This document shows, piece after piece, positions 8,643-18,388 of a stretch of 64,000 nt of DNA. Location: assembly GCF_001565895.1 (NCBI RefSeq), contig NZ_LSNE01000003.1:190101-254100 (forward strand), written 5' to 3'. Below the pieces are notes generated by a model. It saw only the letters and a program-made list of their open reading frames with translations. It was not told the origin of the DNA and made no database searches. This DNA comes from Paraglaciecola hydrolytica. Its GTDB lineage: Bacteria > Pseudomonadota > Gammaproteobacteria > Enterobacterales > Alteromonadaceae. Positions within the stretch are counted from its first letter, which is position 1. Every line of letters begins with the position of its first letter. The position numbers were made by a program, and so were the translations under genes.

Positions 8643-11255
8643 TTAGCGTTTAAGCAGTTTAACCTCGGCTATATCAATAGCATGCCAGCCACTTGGCTTA
8701 TCGTATTTCTGTCCCGCAAAGACAAACTGCAATCCTTGTAGTTGATTTAGCTGTTTAAGCCAAGAGGTATTTTCCGCTTTGTTGTTAGCGGGATAAGAGG
8801 CAGGCATAAACATCGGATAGCTTTGGGGAAACAGTGTATCGGTGGCTTTAAAGGCTGACAAAGGCAATAACAAATATTGCCACTCTGTAGTAACATCCAG
8901 TTCCATCCCCCGAGCCAGACCATCAGCATCCAATAAACTAAACTGTAGATGCTCCGTTTGCTGCACTGCCCGCAGTTTTATGGCTAGCGTATTGTATTGA
9001 CTAAGATCCCCTTGTAATAACTGATTATCCGCCGCCAGCGTCATGCGTAGCAACGGATTTTGTGCAACAGATAAATCCATCTGCGACAAACGTAAAGCCG
9101 CGCCCTGTCCCTGTTGTCCGATAACGTACTCCCACTTAGATTTGGCACTGTTGGGGTAAATTAAGTTGTGGCTATCTAACAAAGCATCAAACACCGTGAC
9201 TGGTGCGCCAGCGGGTCGTAACTCAGTCTGCCAGTAAGCTTGCGAGGCAACAAAATCCCATTCATCAGGCGAACCTTGTATACCTCCGGGAAAGGTAGTG
9301 TTCTGGCTCTTTTCAGTAATCACAAAAACGTATTCCAGTTGCCCAGCAGCAGACCATTCTGGCTTATTGTGGGGCAAACTCACTGCATAATGATTCGCGC
9401 CAGTCTCGTGCATGGTTAAAAGACTGAAATTTTTATGCCCTCGATAACGGATGGCTAATTCGACCTTATCGGGCTGTTGTTCACTACCCACTTGCAGCTT
9501 AAACTTAAAATTATCATTTACACTGATTTCCCGCTGATTTTGATGACTGATGGTCAGCGCAGGTTTGGCCAACTGAGGTACTAAAAAGACCCTGTCGATA
9601 GCATTTAATAATGATTTCTGTGGTTTATGACGGGACAATAAATACACGCCGGGATTGACAGTAACACTGCCTTTATCAGCCTGAATTATTAAATTATTAC
9701 CTTGGTTTAGCCCCTGAATAACATAGTTTTTACCCAAATCGGCGAGGGCCAGTTTAAGAGTATGAGAACGGGCATATAAACGTCCCACTTCACGTTTCAA
9801 ACTAGCACTTTGATAAGGATCTTGTAGCTGCAACACATCGGGATACACTTCTAAACGCCAGTTACCCTCACTGATTTTATCCAGAAAATAGGCGCCGCTA
9901 CCTTGGTAACTCACCACTGGCGACGAACCCACACCGGCAATTTTTTTAAGTTGTTTACTGTTTAAAGGCTTGTTTTGAGTCGAGTTGGAATACAAAAATT
10001 GCTCTGGGCTGTTAAGAACACTCAAATCCTGCTGATAATCCACACTCACCTGACTGCTGCCAGCAGTAAAATTGTTGCTTGCAGGGTAATCAGCCTGTTG
10101 TTGTAAAAGTGGCACTTGCCTGAACACCTCTGCCGCGATCATAAAACTAATGGCCTTGGCTGGAGTGTAAAGCAGGTTTAAATAGTGGGTATTGTAGTCG
10201 GAATTAGTATCGGCAATGGCCGCTGGGTCGTAAGCAAACTGAGTTGCCCATTGAAAACCAGCCTCTTTAAAACTGCGTGCCATAGCGGGGTACATTACCG
10301 ATTTGGCAGTATCTGCTGCATCAAATTCATAGATCATTCTGGCCTTGGTTTGACACGCCGCAATCTCTGAAAACGGATTAGTATAATGAGCCACACTGCT
10401 TAACATATTCGAGGTTAATTGGGAGTTTTTAACTAAGCCAGTTGGATACCACTGATAAGCCACCCCATCTATCGAAGTTGAACAAAGTCTGGCGGCAAAT
10501 TTAGGGTTATTACCCTGCTCACTAATGTTATAAAACAGCGGTTTAGTAATACCCAGATCGCGTACGACCTTAACAAGTCCCTCAATATAAACTTCATTGT
10601 TTTTTAGGCTATCTTCGTGACGTGGTTCGTTAAATAACTCTATCGCTATTACATTAGGATCTTGGCCGTAACTTAATCCAGTGTAAGAGTTAATATGGGT
10701 GAAAAACTGCTTAAGGTAGTTGTGCTGGGCTGTGATGGCCCGAGCATTGTGGTTCATATCGCCTTTACTATAGAAAGACGCAAAACCCGGTTCATCGGGA
10801 TCAGGCTCAGGATAACCACTGCCCCACCAAGCAATGGGAGTAATGATCACCCGAATCCCATGCTCAGCCAATTTGGCTAATAGATAATCAAACAGCTGTA
10901 GATGTTCGTTAACCAGCAAGTTGCCTTGCTGATCACTGATTTGCCTGTCCCAGATATGTACTCGATACGCATCTAAACCCAGTCTGGCGATGTGATCCAC
11001 ATCCATATCAATGGCGGTTTTGTGATCAATACCACGTTTTTTTAAGGCTCGATAACTGTAGGCAAATGGCACTGCATAGTTCACTCCAAACAAGGCCACT
11101 TCTTGACCTTGTTGACTGCCGTTGCTGTAACGTAGCACGCCATCAACTACGTGGGCATCGGCAGGCAACTGCTTTTGTAATTGAGTTGCCAGCACGGTAT
11201 TACCGGCAAAACAGCACAGCAATACAAGTCCATAAAAACCCTGTTTAATCTTCAT
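8643..11255 (-). CDS. Secreted clan-A (cellulase/GH5-like) glycoside hydrolase with C-terminal beta-sandwich region
   Basis: A protein of about 870 residues with a Sec signal peptide (MKIKQGFYGLVLLCCFAGNTVLA). The catalytic TIM barrel (about 35-400) contains DAYRVHIWD, IAIELFNEPRHED with the NEP acid/base Glu typical of clan GH-A, and ARMIYEFDAADT with a candidate nucleophile Glu. The remaining 450 residues are beta-rich and include a C-terminal segment resembling a carbohydrate-binding sandwich (about 740-870). The start is ATG 11255 after TAAGGC, which gives the clean signal peptide; the frame stays open further upstream but overlaps the GH2 gene. It follows the GH2 gene by 19 nt and probably acts on the same polysaccharide. 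I cannot assign the exact GH family or substrate. Confidence 0.75.
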   Translation of the reverse strand: MKIKQGFYGLVLLCCFAGNTVLATQLQKQLPADAHVVDGVLRYSNGSQQGQEVALFGVNYAVPFAYSYRALKKRGIDHKTAIDMDVDHIARLGLDAYRVHIWDRQISDQQGNLLVNEHLQLFDYLLAKLAEHGIRVIITPIAWWGSGYPEPDPDEPGFASFYSKGDMNHNARAITAQHNYLKQFFTHINSYTGLSYGQDPNVIAIELFNEPRHEDSLKNNEVYIEGLVKVVRDLGITKPLFYNISEQGNNPKFAARLCSTSIDGVAYQWYPTGLVKNSQLTSNMLSSVAHYTNPFSEIAACQTKARMIYEFDAADTAKSVMYPAMARSFKEAGFQWATQFAYDPAAIADTNSDYNTHYLNLLYTPAKAISFMIAAEVFRQVPLLQQQADYPASNNFTAGSSQVSVDYQQDLSVLNSPEQFLYSNSTQNKPLNSKQLKKIAGVGSSPVVSYQGSGAYFLDKISEGNWRLEVYPDVLQLQDPYQSASLKREVGRLYARSHTLKLALADLGKNYVIQGLNQGNNLIIQADKGSVTVNPGVYLLSRHKPQKSLLNAIDRVFLVPQLAKPALTISHQNQREISVNDNFKFKLQVGSEQQPDKVELAIRYRGHKNFSLLTMHETGANHYAVSLPHNKPEWSAAGQLEYVFVITEKSQNTTFPGGIQGSPDEWDFVASQAYWQTELRPAGAPVTVFDALLDSHNLIYPNSAKSKWEYVIGQQGQGAALRLSQMDLSVAQNPLLRMTLAADNQLLQGDLSQYNTLAIKLRAVQQTEHLQFSLLDADGLARGMELDVTTEWQYLLLPLSAFKATDTLFPQSYPMFMPASYPANNKAENTSWLKQLNQLQGLQFVFAGQKYDKPSGWHAIDIAEVKLLKR

Positions 11256-11274
11256 TAGCAAAGCCTTATATTTA

Positions 11275-13614
11275 TTACTGTAGTTTAAGCTCAGAGCTAA
11301 CAATAGCCGAATTGCCGGTACGAGCAGTAATACTGGCTCCCTGCAAAGTACTGCCAATACGCACTAACACAGCCCCAGTACCTTGTTCAGTAAACACAGC
11401 TTCAGGGTTCATGATTTCAATATCACCCTTCACTGCAAAATCAATTTGTTGACCGTTAACCGGTACAGGATTTCCTACTGCATCCTGTAACTGAGCATAA
11501 ACAAATAGCACATCGTTTTCTCCAGCTGCTGGTGCTACACCGCTGCTATCAATACGCAGACTGATTTGGCTTATTTCACCCGGTGTAATAACTTTATCGC
11601 TAGCCACTTCAACCCCATCGATAAAGGCTTTAGCCGACAGTTCACCTGCTCTAAATTTACCAAGGTCAAACTCAACAGGTGGATGGCTTAAGTTCTCTGA
11701 TAATGCATTAATGCTAGGTTGTTGACGGCCAATTAGCTGGCCATTTAACCACAACTCTACTTGCTGAGCGTTGCTGAATACACGTACTTGTGGGCTTGAA
11801 TCCGCCGTCCATTCGCTAGCGATTTTAACCATAGGGCCTGCATCGAATTTGTCCGATGTTAAGGCAGGATCACGCTGACTCTGGAAAAAGTAATAACTGT
11901 ATTTAGGCAAACGATACAAACTCATAATGCCCGAGGCTTCTAAGTCGTCGGCATAACCACGGTTATAATCAAACATCACCCAATAACCATCAGCATAAGC
12001 CGGGGTGCTGAGGTTGTCGTTGTGTGCTTCTTGAATATTGCGCGCTTGCTGTAATAAACGAGCTTCGCCGCTGCTTAATAACTGGCGACTAGTGCGTTCA
12101 TCTTCTTTCAAATCAGCCCAACTATCCTGATTTAAACCGGCATTTTGCGCGTAATATTCCCAATCACCGTATTCAGAGACATTGTAAGGCACAGTGGGCG
12201 TTTCGTAGTGTTGCAAGCGATGCTGACGAGCTTGTAAATACATGTCATAACCCTGCTGCCAACCAGCAGAAAATGCGCCAGGGTATTCTTGTTTGACCAT
12301 GTTATGCAAATCAGCAATAAACTCTTCTGGCATCCAAGACTCATTCAGAGAACATTCAAAAGCCAAAACGCTGGCATAATTGCGGTCGCGGCGAATAAGG
12401 TCTCGGCAAGTGCGCAGAACTTGCTCCTTGAATTCAGAATTTTCAGCATAATATTGCCAGCCGAGTATGGCATCGATTAGCACTAATCCCAGTTCGTCAG
12501 CGGCCTGCATAAAAGCCGGAGAATGGGGGTAATGAGACAAACGCACATAATCAAAACCAGCTGATTTAATTTTTAACGCATCGCGATAATCAGCTTGGGG
12601 CGAAACCGCATACCCCACATGAGGATATTCCTGATGACGATTAACTCCGCGCAAAAAGAACACTTCACCATTGATCAACAACTGCTGTTTATCGTTAAAA
12701 GCAAATTCACGTATACCGATTTTACGACTTTGGCTTTCAATAAGCTGCCCATCAAGTTCGATACTGGTATTGAGCTCGTATAAATCAGGATGATTTGGAT
12801 GCCACAACTTGCTTTGTTTCACGTCGAGCAACTGAGAAAATTGCAGATCACTTTGAGCTTGTAATACCTGTTGTTCTACAACCTCGGCGACGGCTTTGCC
12901 TGCAAAACTTAAACGTTGCCGTAGAGTAAAGGCCTTGCTTTCATTGCTATCATTAACCACATGAGTTTGAATCTTAACTTGCGATCCTACTGAGCTAACT
13001 TGCGGAAAAGTCACAAACACGCCACCACTGGCCGCTTTGTTTGCCAGTATTTCATCACTGATATACAGCGGTGACTTTACAATAATATTGACCCCACGAT
13101 ACAAACCACCGTAGGTATTAAAATCTAAGGTTTTTAATGGTTTAGGCCCAATGGTAGGGTTGTCGCGGTTATCCAGCTTCACCAATAATTCATTATTTTT
13201 AGTAAACAATAATTTGTCACTCAAATCAAAAGTAAAGGGCAAATAACCACCTAGATGACTACCCAGCAATTCGCCGTTTAACCACACCTGCGCATGATTC
13301 ATCGCCGCTTCAAAACGTAACAGCACTTTATTACCCTGCCAGTCTGGCTGAGTGGTGATGGTTTTACGGTACCAAGCTATGCCCTGCCACTGCTCATTGA
13401 CCACCATGGGCTCAATATGTGGTGTATGGGGTAAACTGATGTCTTGCCAAACCAGCTTATCTGGCGTTTCCTGCTCACTGCCTTTGGCAAACTGCCAATC
13501 TTGACGGTAGTCCAGCTGCTGCGCAGTTAAATGCATAGTTTCCACTGTCTTTTGGCAACTCAATAGCGCCAGACTAAGTAGTAAGACAAGACTGGTTTTA
13601 AAGGGCTTTAACAC
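11275..13614 (-). CDS. GH2 beta-galactosidase/beta-glucuronidase-like lipoprotein
   Basis: A GH2 enzyme of about 779 residues. The N-terminus is a lipoprotein signal with lipobox LLSC, so the enzyme is probably membrane-anchored in the periplasm or outer membrane. A sugar-binding jelly roll (HAQVWLNGELLGSHLGGYLPF) is followed by an Ig-like domain and then a TIM barrel with FLRGVNRHQEYPHVG, FECSLNESW (acid/base Glu) and VSEYGDWEYY (nucleophile Glu). Two C-terminal Ig-like regions follow, the first DUF4982-like. The start is GTG 13614, six bases after AGGAAG, which puts the signal at the very N-terminus. The frame remains open to 13704, but that extension runs into the terminator. It is the first enzyme gene downstream of the TonB receptor. 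Confidence 0.88.
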   Translation of the reverse strand: MLKPFKTSLVLLLSLALLSCQKTVETMHLTAQQLDYRQDWQFAKGSEQETPDKLVWQDISLPHTPHIEPMVVNEQWQGIAWYRKTITTQPDWQGNKVLLRFEAAMNHAQVWLNGELLGSHLGGYLPFTFDLSDKLLFTKNNELLVKLDNRDNPTIGPKPLKTLDFNTYGGLYRGVNIIVKSPLYISDEILANKAASGGVFVTFPQVSSVGSQVKIQTHVVNDSNESKAFTLRQRLSFAGKAVAEVVEQQVLQAQSDLQFSQLLDVKQSKLWHPNHPDLYELNTSIELDGQLIESQSRKIGIREFAFNDKQQLLINGEVFFLRGVNRHQEYPHVGYAVSPQADYRDALKIKSAGFDYVRLSHYPHSPAFMQAADELGLVLIDAILGWQYYAENSEFKEQVLRTCRDLIRRDRNYASVLAFECSLNESWMPEEFIADLHNMVKQEYPGAFSAGWQQGYDMYLQARQHRLQHYETPTVPYNVSEYGDWEYYAQNAGLNQDSWADLKEDERTSRQLLSSGEARLLQQARNIQEAHNDNLSTPAYADGYWVMFDYNRGYADDLEASGIMSLYRLPKYSYYFFQSQRDPALTSDKFDAGPMVKIASEWTADSSPQVRVFSNAQQVELWLNGQLIGRQQPSINALSENLSHPPVEFDLGKFRAGELSAKAFIDGVEVASDKVITPGEISQISLRIDSSGVAPAAGENDVLFVYAQLQDAVGNPVPVNGQQIDFAVKGDIEIMNPEAVFTEQGTGAVLVRIGSTLQGASITARTGNSAIVSSELKLQ

Positions 13615-13683
13615 AAGATTCTTCCTATTAATAAAACGAACAAATTTCAGCTTATAGTTGCCGTTATGACGACCTGTAAAACA

Positions 13684-13720
13684 AAAAAACAGACTGCTCA
13701 GCACGCTAAGCAGTCTGTTT
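13684..13720 (-). terminator. Intrinsic terminator after the TonB receptor gene
   Basis: On the leftward strand the arm AAACAGACTGCT pairs with AGCAGTCTGTTT across a short loop and runs into a T-rich tract (GTTTTTTTG). It lies 10 nt after the receptor stop codon and before the GH2 gene, so it should reduce read-through into the enzyme genes. Confidence 0.85.
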
Positions 13721-13729
13721 AGCTAAGAC

Positions 13730-16438
13730 TTACATTGAATATTGGAAACCAATCAAGAAACGACGGCCCCATTCAACATAATCATAAGGACGTGTGCGGT
13801 CGTTATCCCAATAACTAGTTGATGCTTCATCAGTTAAATTCTGACCTTGCAACATCACTTTGAAGTGCTCATTAAACTCATAAGAAATGCTGGCATCTAC
13901 CGTTGCCTGCGCATCTTGTAATGCTATACGACTGGGGTTCCAACTATTAATTGAGGTGTACTCACTACGATAGTCATAAGAAACTCGCGCTTCAAAACCT
14001 TCTTTGTAATACCACAAAGTAAAGTTTGCCACGTCTTGTGATAGACCGGCCAAGGTATAAGGATTATTAACTGGTACAAATTCTTTTACGTCAGCATCAG
14101 TATAAGAATAGTTAGCGTATACCCCTAAACCATCAAATGGCGCTGGCAAATTAGTAAAAGCTTGTTGGAATAACACTTCAAAGCCTTTGATTTTGCCACC
14201 TTCACCGTTTACTGGGCCGGTGAATTCATAATCAACGCCGTTAAAGTTAAGATTATCCTGAGCGTTTCCAATGTGTGATTTCATATCTTTGTAAAACAAT
14301 GAAACAGTAATCGCCCCATCGTCACCAAAATAATATTCGTAACCTACGTCAGCTTGGTTGGCGACAAAAGGTTCAAGGGTTGGATTACCACCTGAGGCAG
14401 TATTTGGTTCAACCGTTTCATTAATGGCAAAGCCCGTACGCATTTCAATTAAGGGCGGACGTGATAGGGTTCTAGCTAAACCAAAACGTAATTGTGAATC
14501 TTCAGTTAAGGTTAGGATGATATTTAACGAGGGTAGAATTTCACTGTAATCGTGATCCACACTTATCGGACTGAGAACATTTGCAATTTGCTGTGTGCCA
14601 CTCGACGTGGACTCAGTGCTAACATATCTGACACCCATATTTCCCGTATAGTCAAAACCACCAATAGTGCCGCGCAAATTGGCTTGGGCATATAGATTAA
14701 AAGTTGTTTCACTGAGTTGCCACGATGCCAGTTTGTCGCCTGCGGATTGGTTGGCATAATCCGCCTGACCAAGGCCACCAAATACCTGCTCAGCCACCAG
14801 ATCCCAGTCTTTAAAGGTATACATCATCGGTGCAATAATATCGCCACCCATGTCATATTGCAGGCCGTAGTCCGTTAAACCATTATTGGCAATAGGCTCT
14901 TTTTGCCAATCAAAAACTCGGTTTTGTTTGTCGCGATCACTATAACGCACACCAAATTCGATGCTTTGGATATCGTTCATATCAATATCACGAGAAAAAT
15001 CTAACTGAGCGCTGACCATTTCATCAGTTAAATCCCGGTCATCGTCACCAAACATGCCAAAGAAAAATTGCTCCCAATTACCGGGAGAGGTTTCGAGCCA
15101 AGTTTCGATACCATCAATGCTATAGTTGTTTGGATTGCCAATATCAGTAAAGGTTAAACCTTGATCGACATTGGGTAATATTTCAACGGCCAAACGATCA
15201 TTGTCGGCCACACTCCACGTTAAATCATAAGATGGGCCATAATAATTTGAACGAATATCTACCCACACCGAATCAATACTAGCTTGCGAATAACCAACAT
15301 CGGCTTTAACTGTCCACTCTTGCCCTTCATACACAGCATTTAAGCCAGTACTGATCAGCTCGTTTTCTTGAAACCAAGTGGCGTTATGCATTTCGTGTGA
15401 ACCAAAAGCTCGTCCACCACCAATCAACTGATCTGTACCGTCGGCTTTAGTAATAATATTGGGTGAGCTGACTGAGTTTTGATAGTCCCAGTTTTGCCCA
15501 CCCTGCCAATTACCCCAGTTGGTAAAATAATATTGATCTTCACGTTCTTTAATTTCAAATTTTGAGTAGAACAAATCGTATTTAAGGGTCAGATCATCAG
15601 TAGGAGCCCATTGCAGTATGGTCATCGCACCAATCCGCTCGTTGTTACCAATTTTGGTGTCAGCCTGACCGCCCCAGGGAGCTGACTCAGGTTTACCGTT
15701 GCCGTCTATATCGCCCCGATCAACACCATTGTTGTAATCCCAGGATTCAATACCACGCTGTTGTGAAGGTTGATCTTGATAGGCCAGCCCCAACGCATAA
15801 CCAAAGTTATCGCCAATTTTATCTACATAACTGAGACTGAACTTTTTACCGGTAGATTGACCACCAGGAAGATCATCAGCCAGTTCATAATGCATTAGAT
15901 TGCCACTCACAGTAAAAACCCGTTTATCTTTTTTAAGTGGATCAACAAAATCCAAATTAACTAAACCAGAGATCCCCCCTTCCACGTTGCTGGCCATCGG
16001 GCTTTTATACACTTGTACTGCACTAACTAATTCGGCGGGGAACTGTTCATAACGTACATCTCGACTAGGCTCACCAGAAACGATTTCGCGCCCATTCATC
16101 GTTGCCATATTCAAACGAGGGCCCATGCCACGTATCGAAATACGGCTAGGATTACCTCTATCTCGGTCGGCTGAAATACCGGGCAACCTAGCCAAAGCGT
16201 CGGTAATGGTAACGTCGGGCAAGGCACCTAAGTCATCAGTAGAAATAATTTCAACCACTTGTGGCGCGTTACGTTTCTCAAACAAAGATTGTTTTAAGGT
16301 TGAAGCAAAACCCCTGACTTCAATTTTTTCAACTTCGTTTGGATCGGCTTTTTCGGTTTCCTGAGCATAAACCATGGGTAAGGCTAAGGCGTTGACTATG
16401 GCGGCAGCCATCAGGCTGACTTTAAATGAATTGTTCAT
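13730..16438 (-). CDS. TonB-dependent outer-membrane receptor for a glycan
   Basis: A 902-residue outer-membrane receptor. The signal peptide ends near residue 25 (MVYAQ), followed by a TonB-box-like stretch VEKIEVRGF. The plug domain (about 50-170) carries LPDVTITDALARLPGI, ISIRGMGPRLNM and VYKSPMASNVEGGISG. A 22-strand-type barrel region ends in RRFLIGFQYSM. This resembles the Xanthomonas/Caulobacter-type receptors that import oligosaccharides across the outer membrane. It heads the leftward locus, with an operator palindrome 137 bp upstream and an intrinsic terminator just after it, so it is probably made in excess of the downstream enzymes. The ligand is not determinable here. Confidence 0.93.
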   Translation of the reverse strand: MNNSFKVSLMAAAIVNALALPMVYAQETEKADPNEVEKIEVRGFASTLKQSLFEKRNAPQVVEIISTDDLGALPDVTITDALARLPGISADRDRGNPSRISIRGMGPRLNMATMNGREIVSGEPSRDVRYEQFPAELVSAVQVYKSPMASNVEGGISGLVNLDFVDPLKKDKRVFTVSGNLMHYELADDLPGGQSTGKKFSLSYVDKIGDNFGYALGLAYQDQPSQQRGIESWDYNNGVDRGDIDGNGKPESAPWGGQADTKIGNNERIGAMTILQWAPTDDLTLKYDLFYSKFEIKEREDQYYFTNWGNWQGGQNWDYQNSVSSPNIITKADGTDQLIGGGRAFGSHEMHNATWFQENELISTGLNAVYEGQEWTVKADVGYSQASIDSVWVDIRSNYYGPSYDLTWSVADNDRLAVEILPNVDQGLTFTDIGNPNNYSIDGIETWLETSPGNWEQFFFGMFGDDDRDLTDEMVSAQLDFSRDIDMNDIQSIEFGVRYSDRDKQNRVFDWQKEPIANNGLTDYGLQYDMGGDIIAPMMYTFKDWDLVAEQVFGGLGQADYANQSAGDKLASWQLSETTFNLYAQANLRGTIGGFDYTGNMGVRYVSTESTSSGTQQIANVLSPISVDHDYSEILPSLNIILTLTEDSQLRFGLARTLSRPPLIEMRTGFAINETVEPNTASGGNPTLEPFVANQADVGYEYYFGDDGAITVSLFYKDMKSHIGNAQDNLNFNGVDYEFTGPVNGEGGKIKGFEVLFQQAFTNLPAPFDGLGVYANYSYTDADVKEFVPVNNPYTLAGLSQDVANFTLWYYKEGFEARVSYDYRSEYTSINSWNPSRIALQDAQATVDASISYEFNEHFKVMLQGQNLTDEASTSYWDNDRTRPYDYVEWGRRFLIGFQYSM

Positions 16439-16933
16439 ATCTTCCTCGGGTCACTATGTAGCAAATAAGTTGTGTCTCTTAGCCTGTTATCCGGCTCTGC
16501 AATAAAAAAATATCTTGGCCTTAGTGTTTGCCAAGCTAAGCACTTAAAAGCCAATAACAACTTTATAACATAACTTAAGGTAAACGTTTACCTTAATTTT
16601 TACATTAAAGTCTAACAATTAATTTAGTAATTGTTTTTATTGATTATTTTTAAGTAAGCGATTTCTTGAAATTAGACAAATTTAGTAAATTTTATGCAAA
16701 TTCATTACTCGAGTGTTCAATTTGATTTTGTGTGATACTTCAATTGAAATAATCTGACTTGAAGTGAAAGCCTCCTATAAATCACCTAAAACAGTCCTGT
16801 GTTTGACCACAAGACGCAATTCTGATTATATTTGTCGCAATCAAGCAGATGAACCAAATACTAAAATAATAAAAAAGGAGGTTGGTTTGCTGCCATATCA
16901 AATACGAGTTAACTATATTGAGGTTGGGCAAAT
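16439..16933. other. Divergent control region between TonB receptor and sulfotransferase
   Basis: A 495-bp AT-rich spacer between divergent genes with no open reading frame of note. It contains the 22-bp palindrome annotated separately. An AAGGAGG at about 16875-16881 lies too far from the sulfotransferase start to serve it. Promoters for both directions must lie here, but I could not pick a convincing -35/-10 pair. Confidence 0.6.
16575..16596. promoter_or_regulatory. Perfect 22-bp palindrome, candidate LacI-family operator
   Basis: The half-site TTAAGGTAAAC is followed immediately by its exact reverse complement, giving a central AAACGTTT. Even-length palindromes with a central CG are typical of LacI-family operators. 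It lies 137 bp upstream of the TonB receptor start and 338 bp upstream of the sulfotransferase start. The leftward LacI repressor at the end of the locus is the obvious candidate protein. Confidence 0.75.
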
Positions 16934-18388
16934 ATGAGTGTTCCGAATTGGATGCCATTGGTCGAAGACCTCAAAAAGGCGCTCACTGTTCATAACAGAG
17001 CAGCGACAAATTCAGCGGTCACAAAACTGTTAGAAATGAATGCTCCTTTGGGTGAGCACTGGCGCCAATTTGCAGAACTAATGCGTGTAAGCGGTGAAAT
17101 TACTTTGGCTCACCGTGCTATGGATGCTTTTGTTGCATCAACAGGTAATAATCCAAATGCCCTTTATTCAAAAGCGGTATTGCATACCCAAAGCGGTCAA
17201 ATGCAAGAGGCTTACAATTTAATCTCCAGTCTACCCGCCAACATCCCTGATCCCGCAGGGCATCAATATGTACTTGGAAGCGCAGCCATGACTATGGGTA
17301 TGATGGATGAAGCCCGCGAACACCTCATCAAAGCGGTTAAGTTGAAACCTGGTTGGGGCCCTGCCTGGCTGACATTAGCAACTACCATCAACTTTGCCAC
17401 AGACCCTCTTGCTAGGCGTCTAATTGCTGACAGAAAAGCAGCTGAAAAACAAGGGCCAAGCGATCTAGCTCGCTATTATTTTGCCGTAGGCAAGATGAAT
17501 GCTAGTAAAGGAAAAGCTGATGCAACTTTTGCCGCCTTTCAAAAAGGTGCTCGTTTGTTACAATTCGAAAATCGCTATAATAGAAAGAACAATGAAACAG
17601 GCGCTCAAAAAGCAATGGCTGGTTTCGACAATGGCCTTATCGAAAAACTGAATAAACAAAAGAAGCGCGATACTAGTCGCCCCATCTTTGTTACTGGACT
17701 ACCAAGATCTGGTACGACTCTAGTTGAACACATCCTAGCTAGTCATAGTCAGATTGCGAATGGCGCTGAACTCAATATCATTCAGCATCTTGGCGCTTTG
17801 GTCAAAGGTAATTCTGGCCACGATATCAATACCTTTATAGAGCAAGGTGGTTCAGTTGATGACATGGCCAGCTTATATTTACATTTATTAGACGAACGGT
17901 TTGGTACATCTGGGCGAATTATAGACAAAACTGTTGATGCCAGTAGAGCCCTTGGGCTTATCGCTACTGCCCTGCCCGATGCACCACTAATATGGATGCG
18001 ACGCAACCCACTAGATTCAGCCTGGTCGTGTTTTAAAACCTTTTTTATTCATGGTGTGGCCTGGAGTTATGACCTAAAAGACATTGCTCATCATTTTATG
18101 CTTGAAGACCAATTATTGGCTTACTGGCAGCAGCGTTTAGGTAAACGTTTGCTGGTTGTGCCTTATCAGGAATTAGTTACATCACCACAAGAATGGATCA
18201 AAAGATTGTTAGTTCACTGTGGTCTAGAGGAAGAGCCGAGCGTATTTAATCCACAAAATACCAAAAGAGTTGTGATGACAGCCAGTGCTTTACAGGTCCG
18301 TAAGCCGATTAATCAAGATGGTTTAAACGTGGCTGCACCTTACGTAAAACATATGCAACCCTTTATTGAAAACTATACCCGTATGTAA
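16934..18388 (+). CDS. TPR-containing sulfotransferase
   Basis: A 484-residue protein. The N-terminal half (about 1-220) is built of tetratricopeptide-like helices (AHRAMDAFVASTGNNPNALYSKA; AREHLIKAVKLKPGWGPAWLTLA). The C-terminal half (about 240-480) is a sulfotransferase domain with the PAPS 5'-phosphosulfate-binding loop PIFVTGLPRSGTTLVEHIL and a WMRRNPLDSAWSCF segment corresponding to the 3'-phosphate-binding region. It should transfer sulfate from PAPS to an unknown acceptor. No signal peptide is seen. It diverges from the TonB receptor and shares its control region. GAGG lies ten bases before the ATG. Confidence 0.88.
   Translation: MSVPNWMPLVEDLKKALTVHNRAATNSAVTKLLEMNAPLGEHWRQFAELMRVSGEITLAHRAMDAFVASTGNNPNALYSKAVLHTQSGQMQEAYNLISSLPANIPDPAGHQYVLGSAAMTMGMMDEAREHLIKAVKLKPGWGPAWLTLATTINFATDPLARRLIADRKAAEKQGPSDLARYYFAVGKMNASKGKADATFAAFQKGARLLQFENRYNRKNNETGAQKAMAGFDNGLIEKLNKQKKRDTSRPIFVTGLPRSGTTLVEHILASHSQIANGAELNIIQHLGALVKGNSGHDINTFIEQGGSVDDMASLYLHLLDERFGTSGRIIDKTVDASRALGLIATALPDAPLIWMRRNPLDSAWSCFKTFFIHGVAWSYDLKDIAHHFMLEDQLLAYWQQRLGKRLLVVPYQELVTSPQEWIKRLLVHCGLEEEPSVFNPQNTKRVVMTASALQVRKPINQDGLNVAAPYVKHMQPFIENYTRM

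Noticed and set aside
11256-11357. N-terminal extension of the clan-A glycosidase frame
   Set aside because: It overlaps the GH2 gene, and starting at 11255 puts a signal peptide at the N-terminus, so the longer frame is taken to be fortuitous.
18141-18150. GTAAACGTTT in the sulfotransferase gene, like half of the palindrome at 16.6 kb
   Set aside because: Only about half of the palindrome matches and it is within coding sequence, so chance is the simpler explanation.
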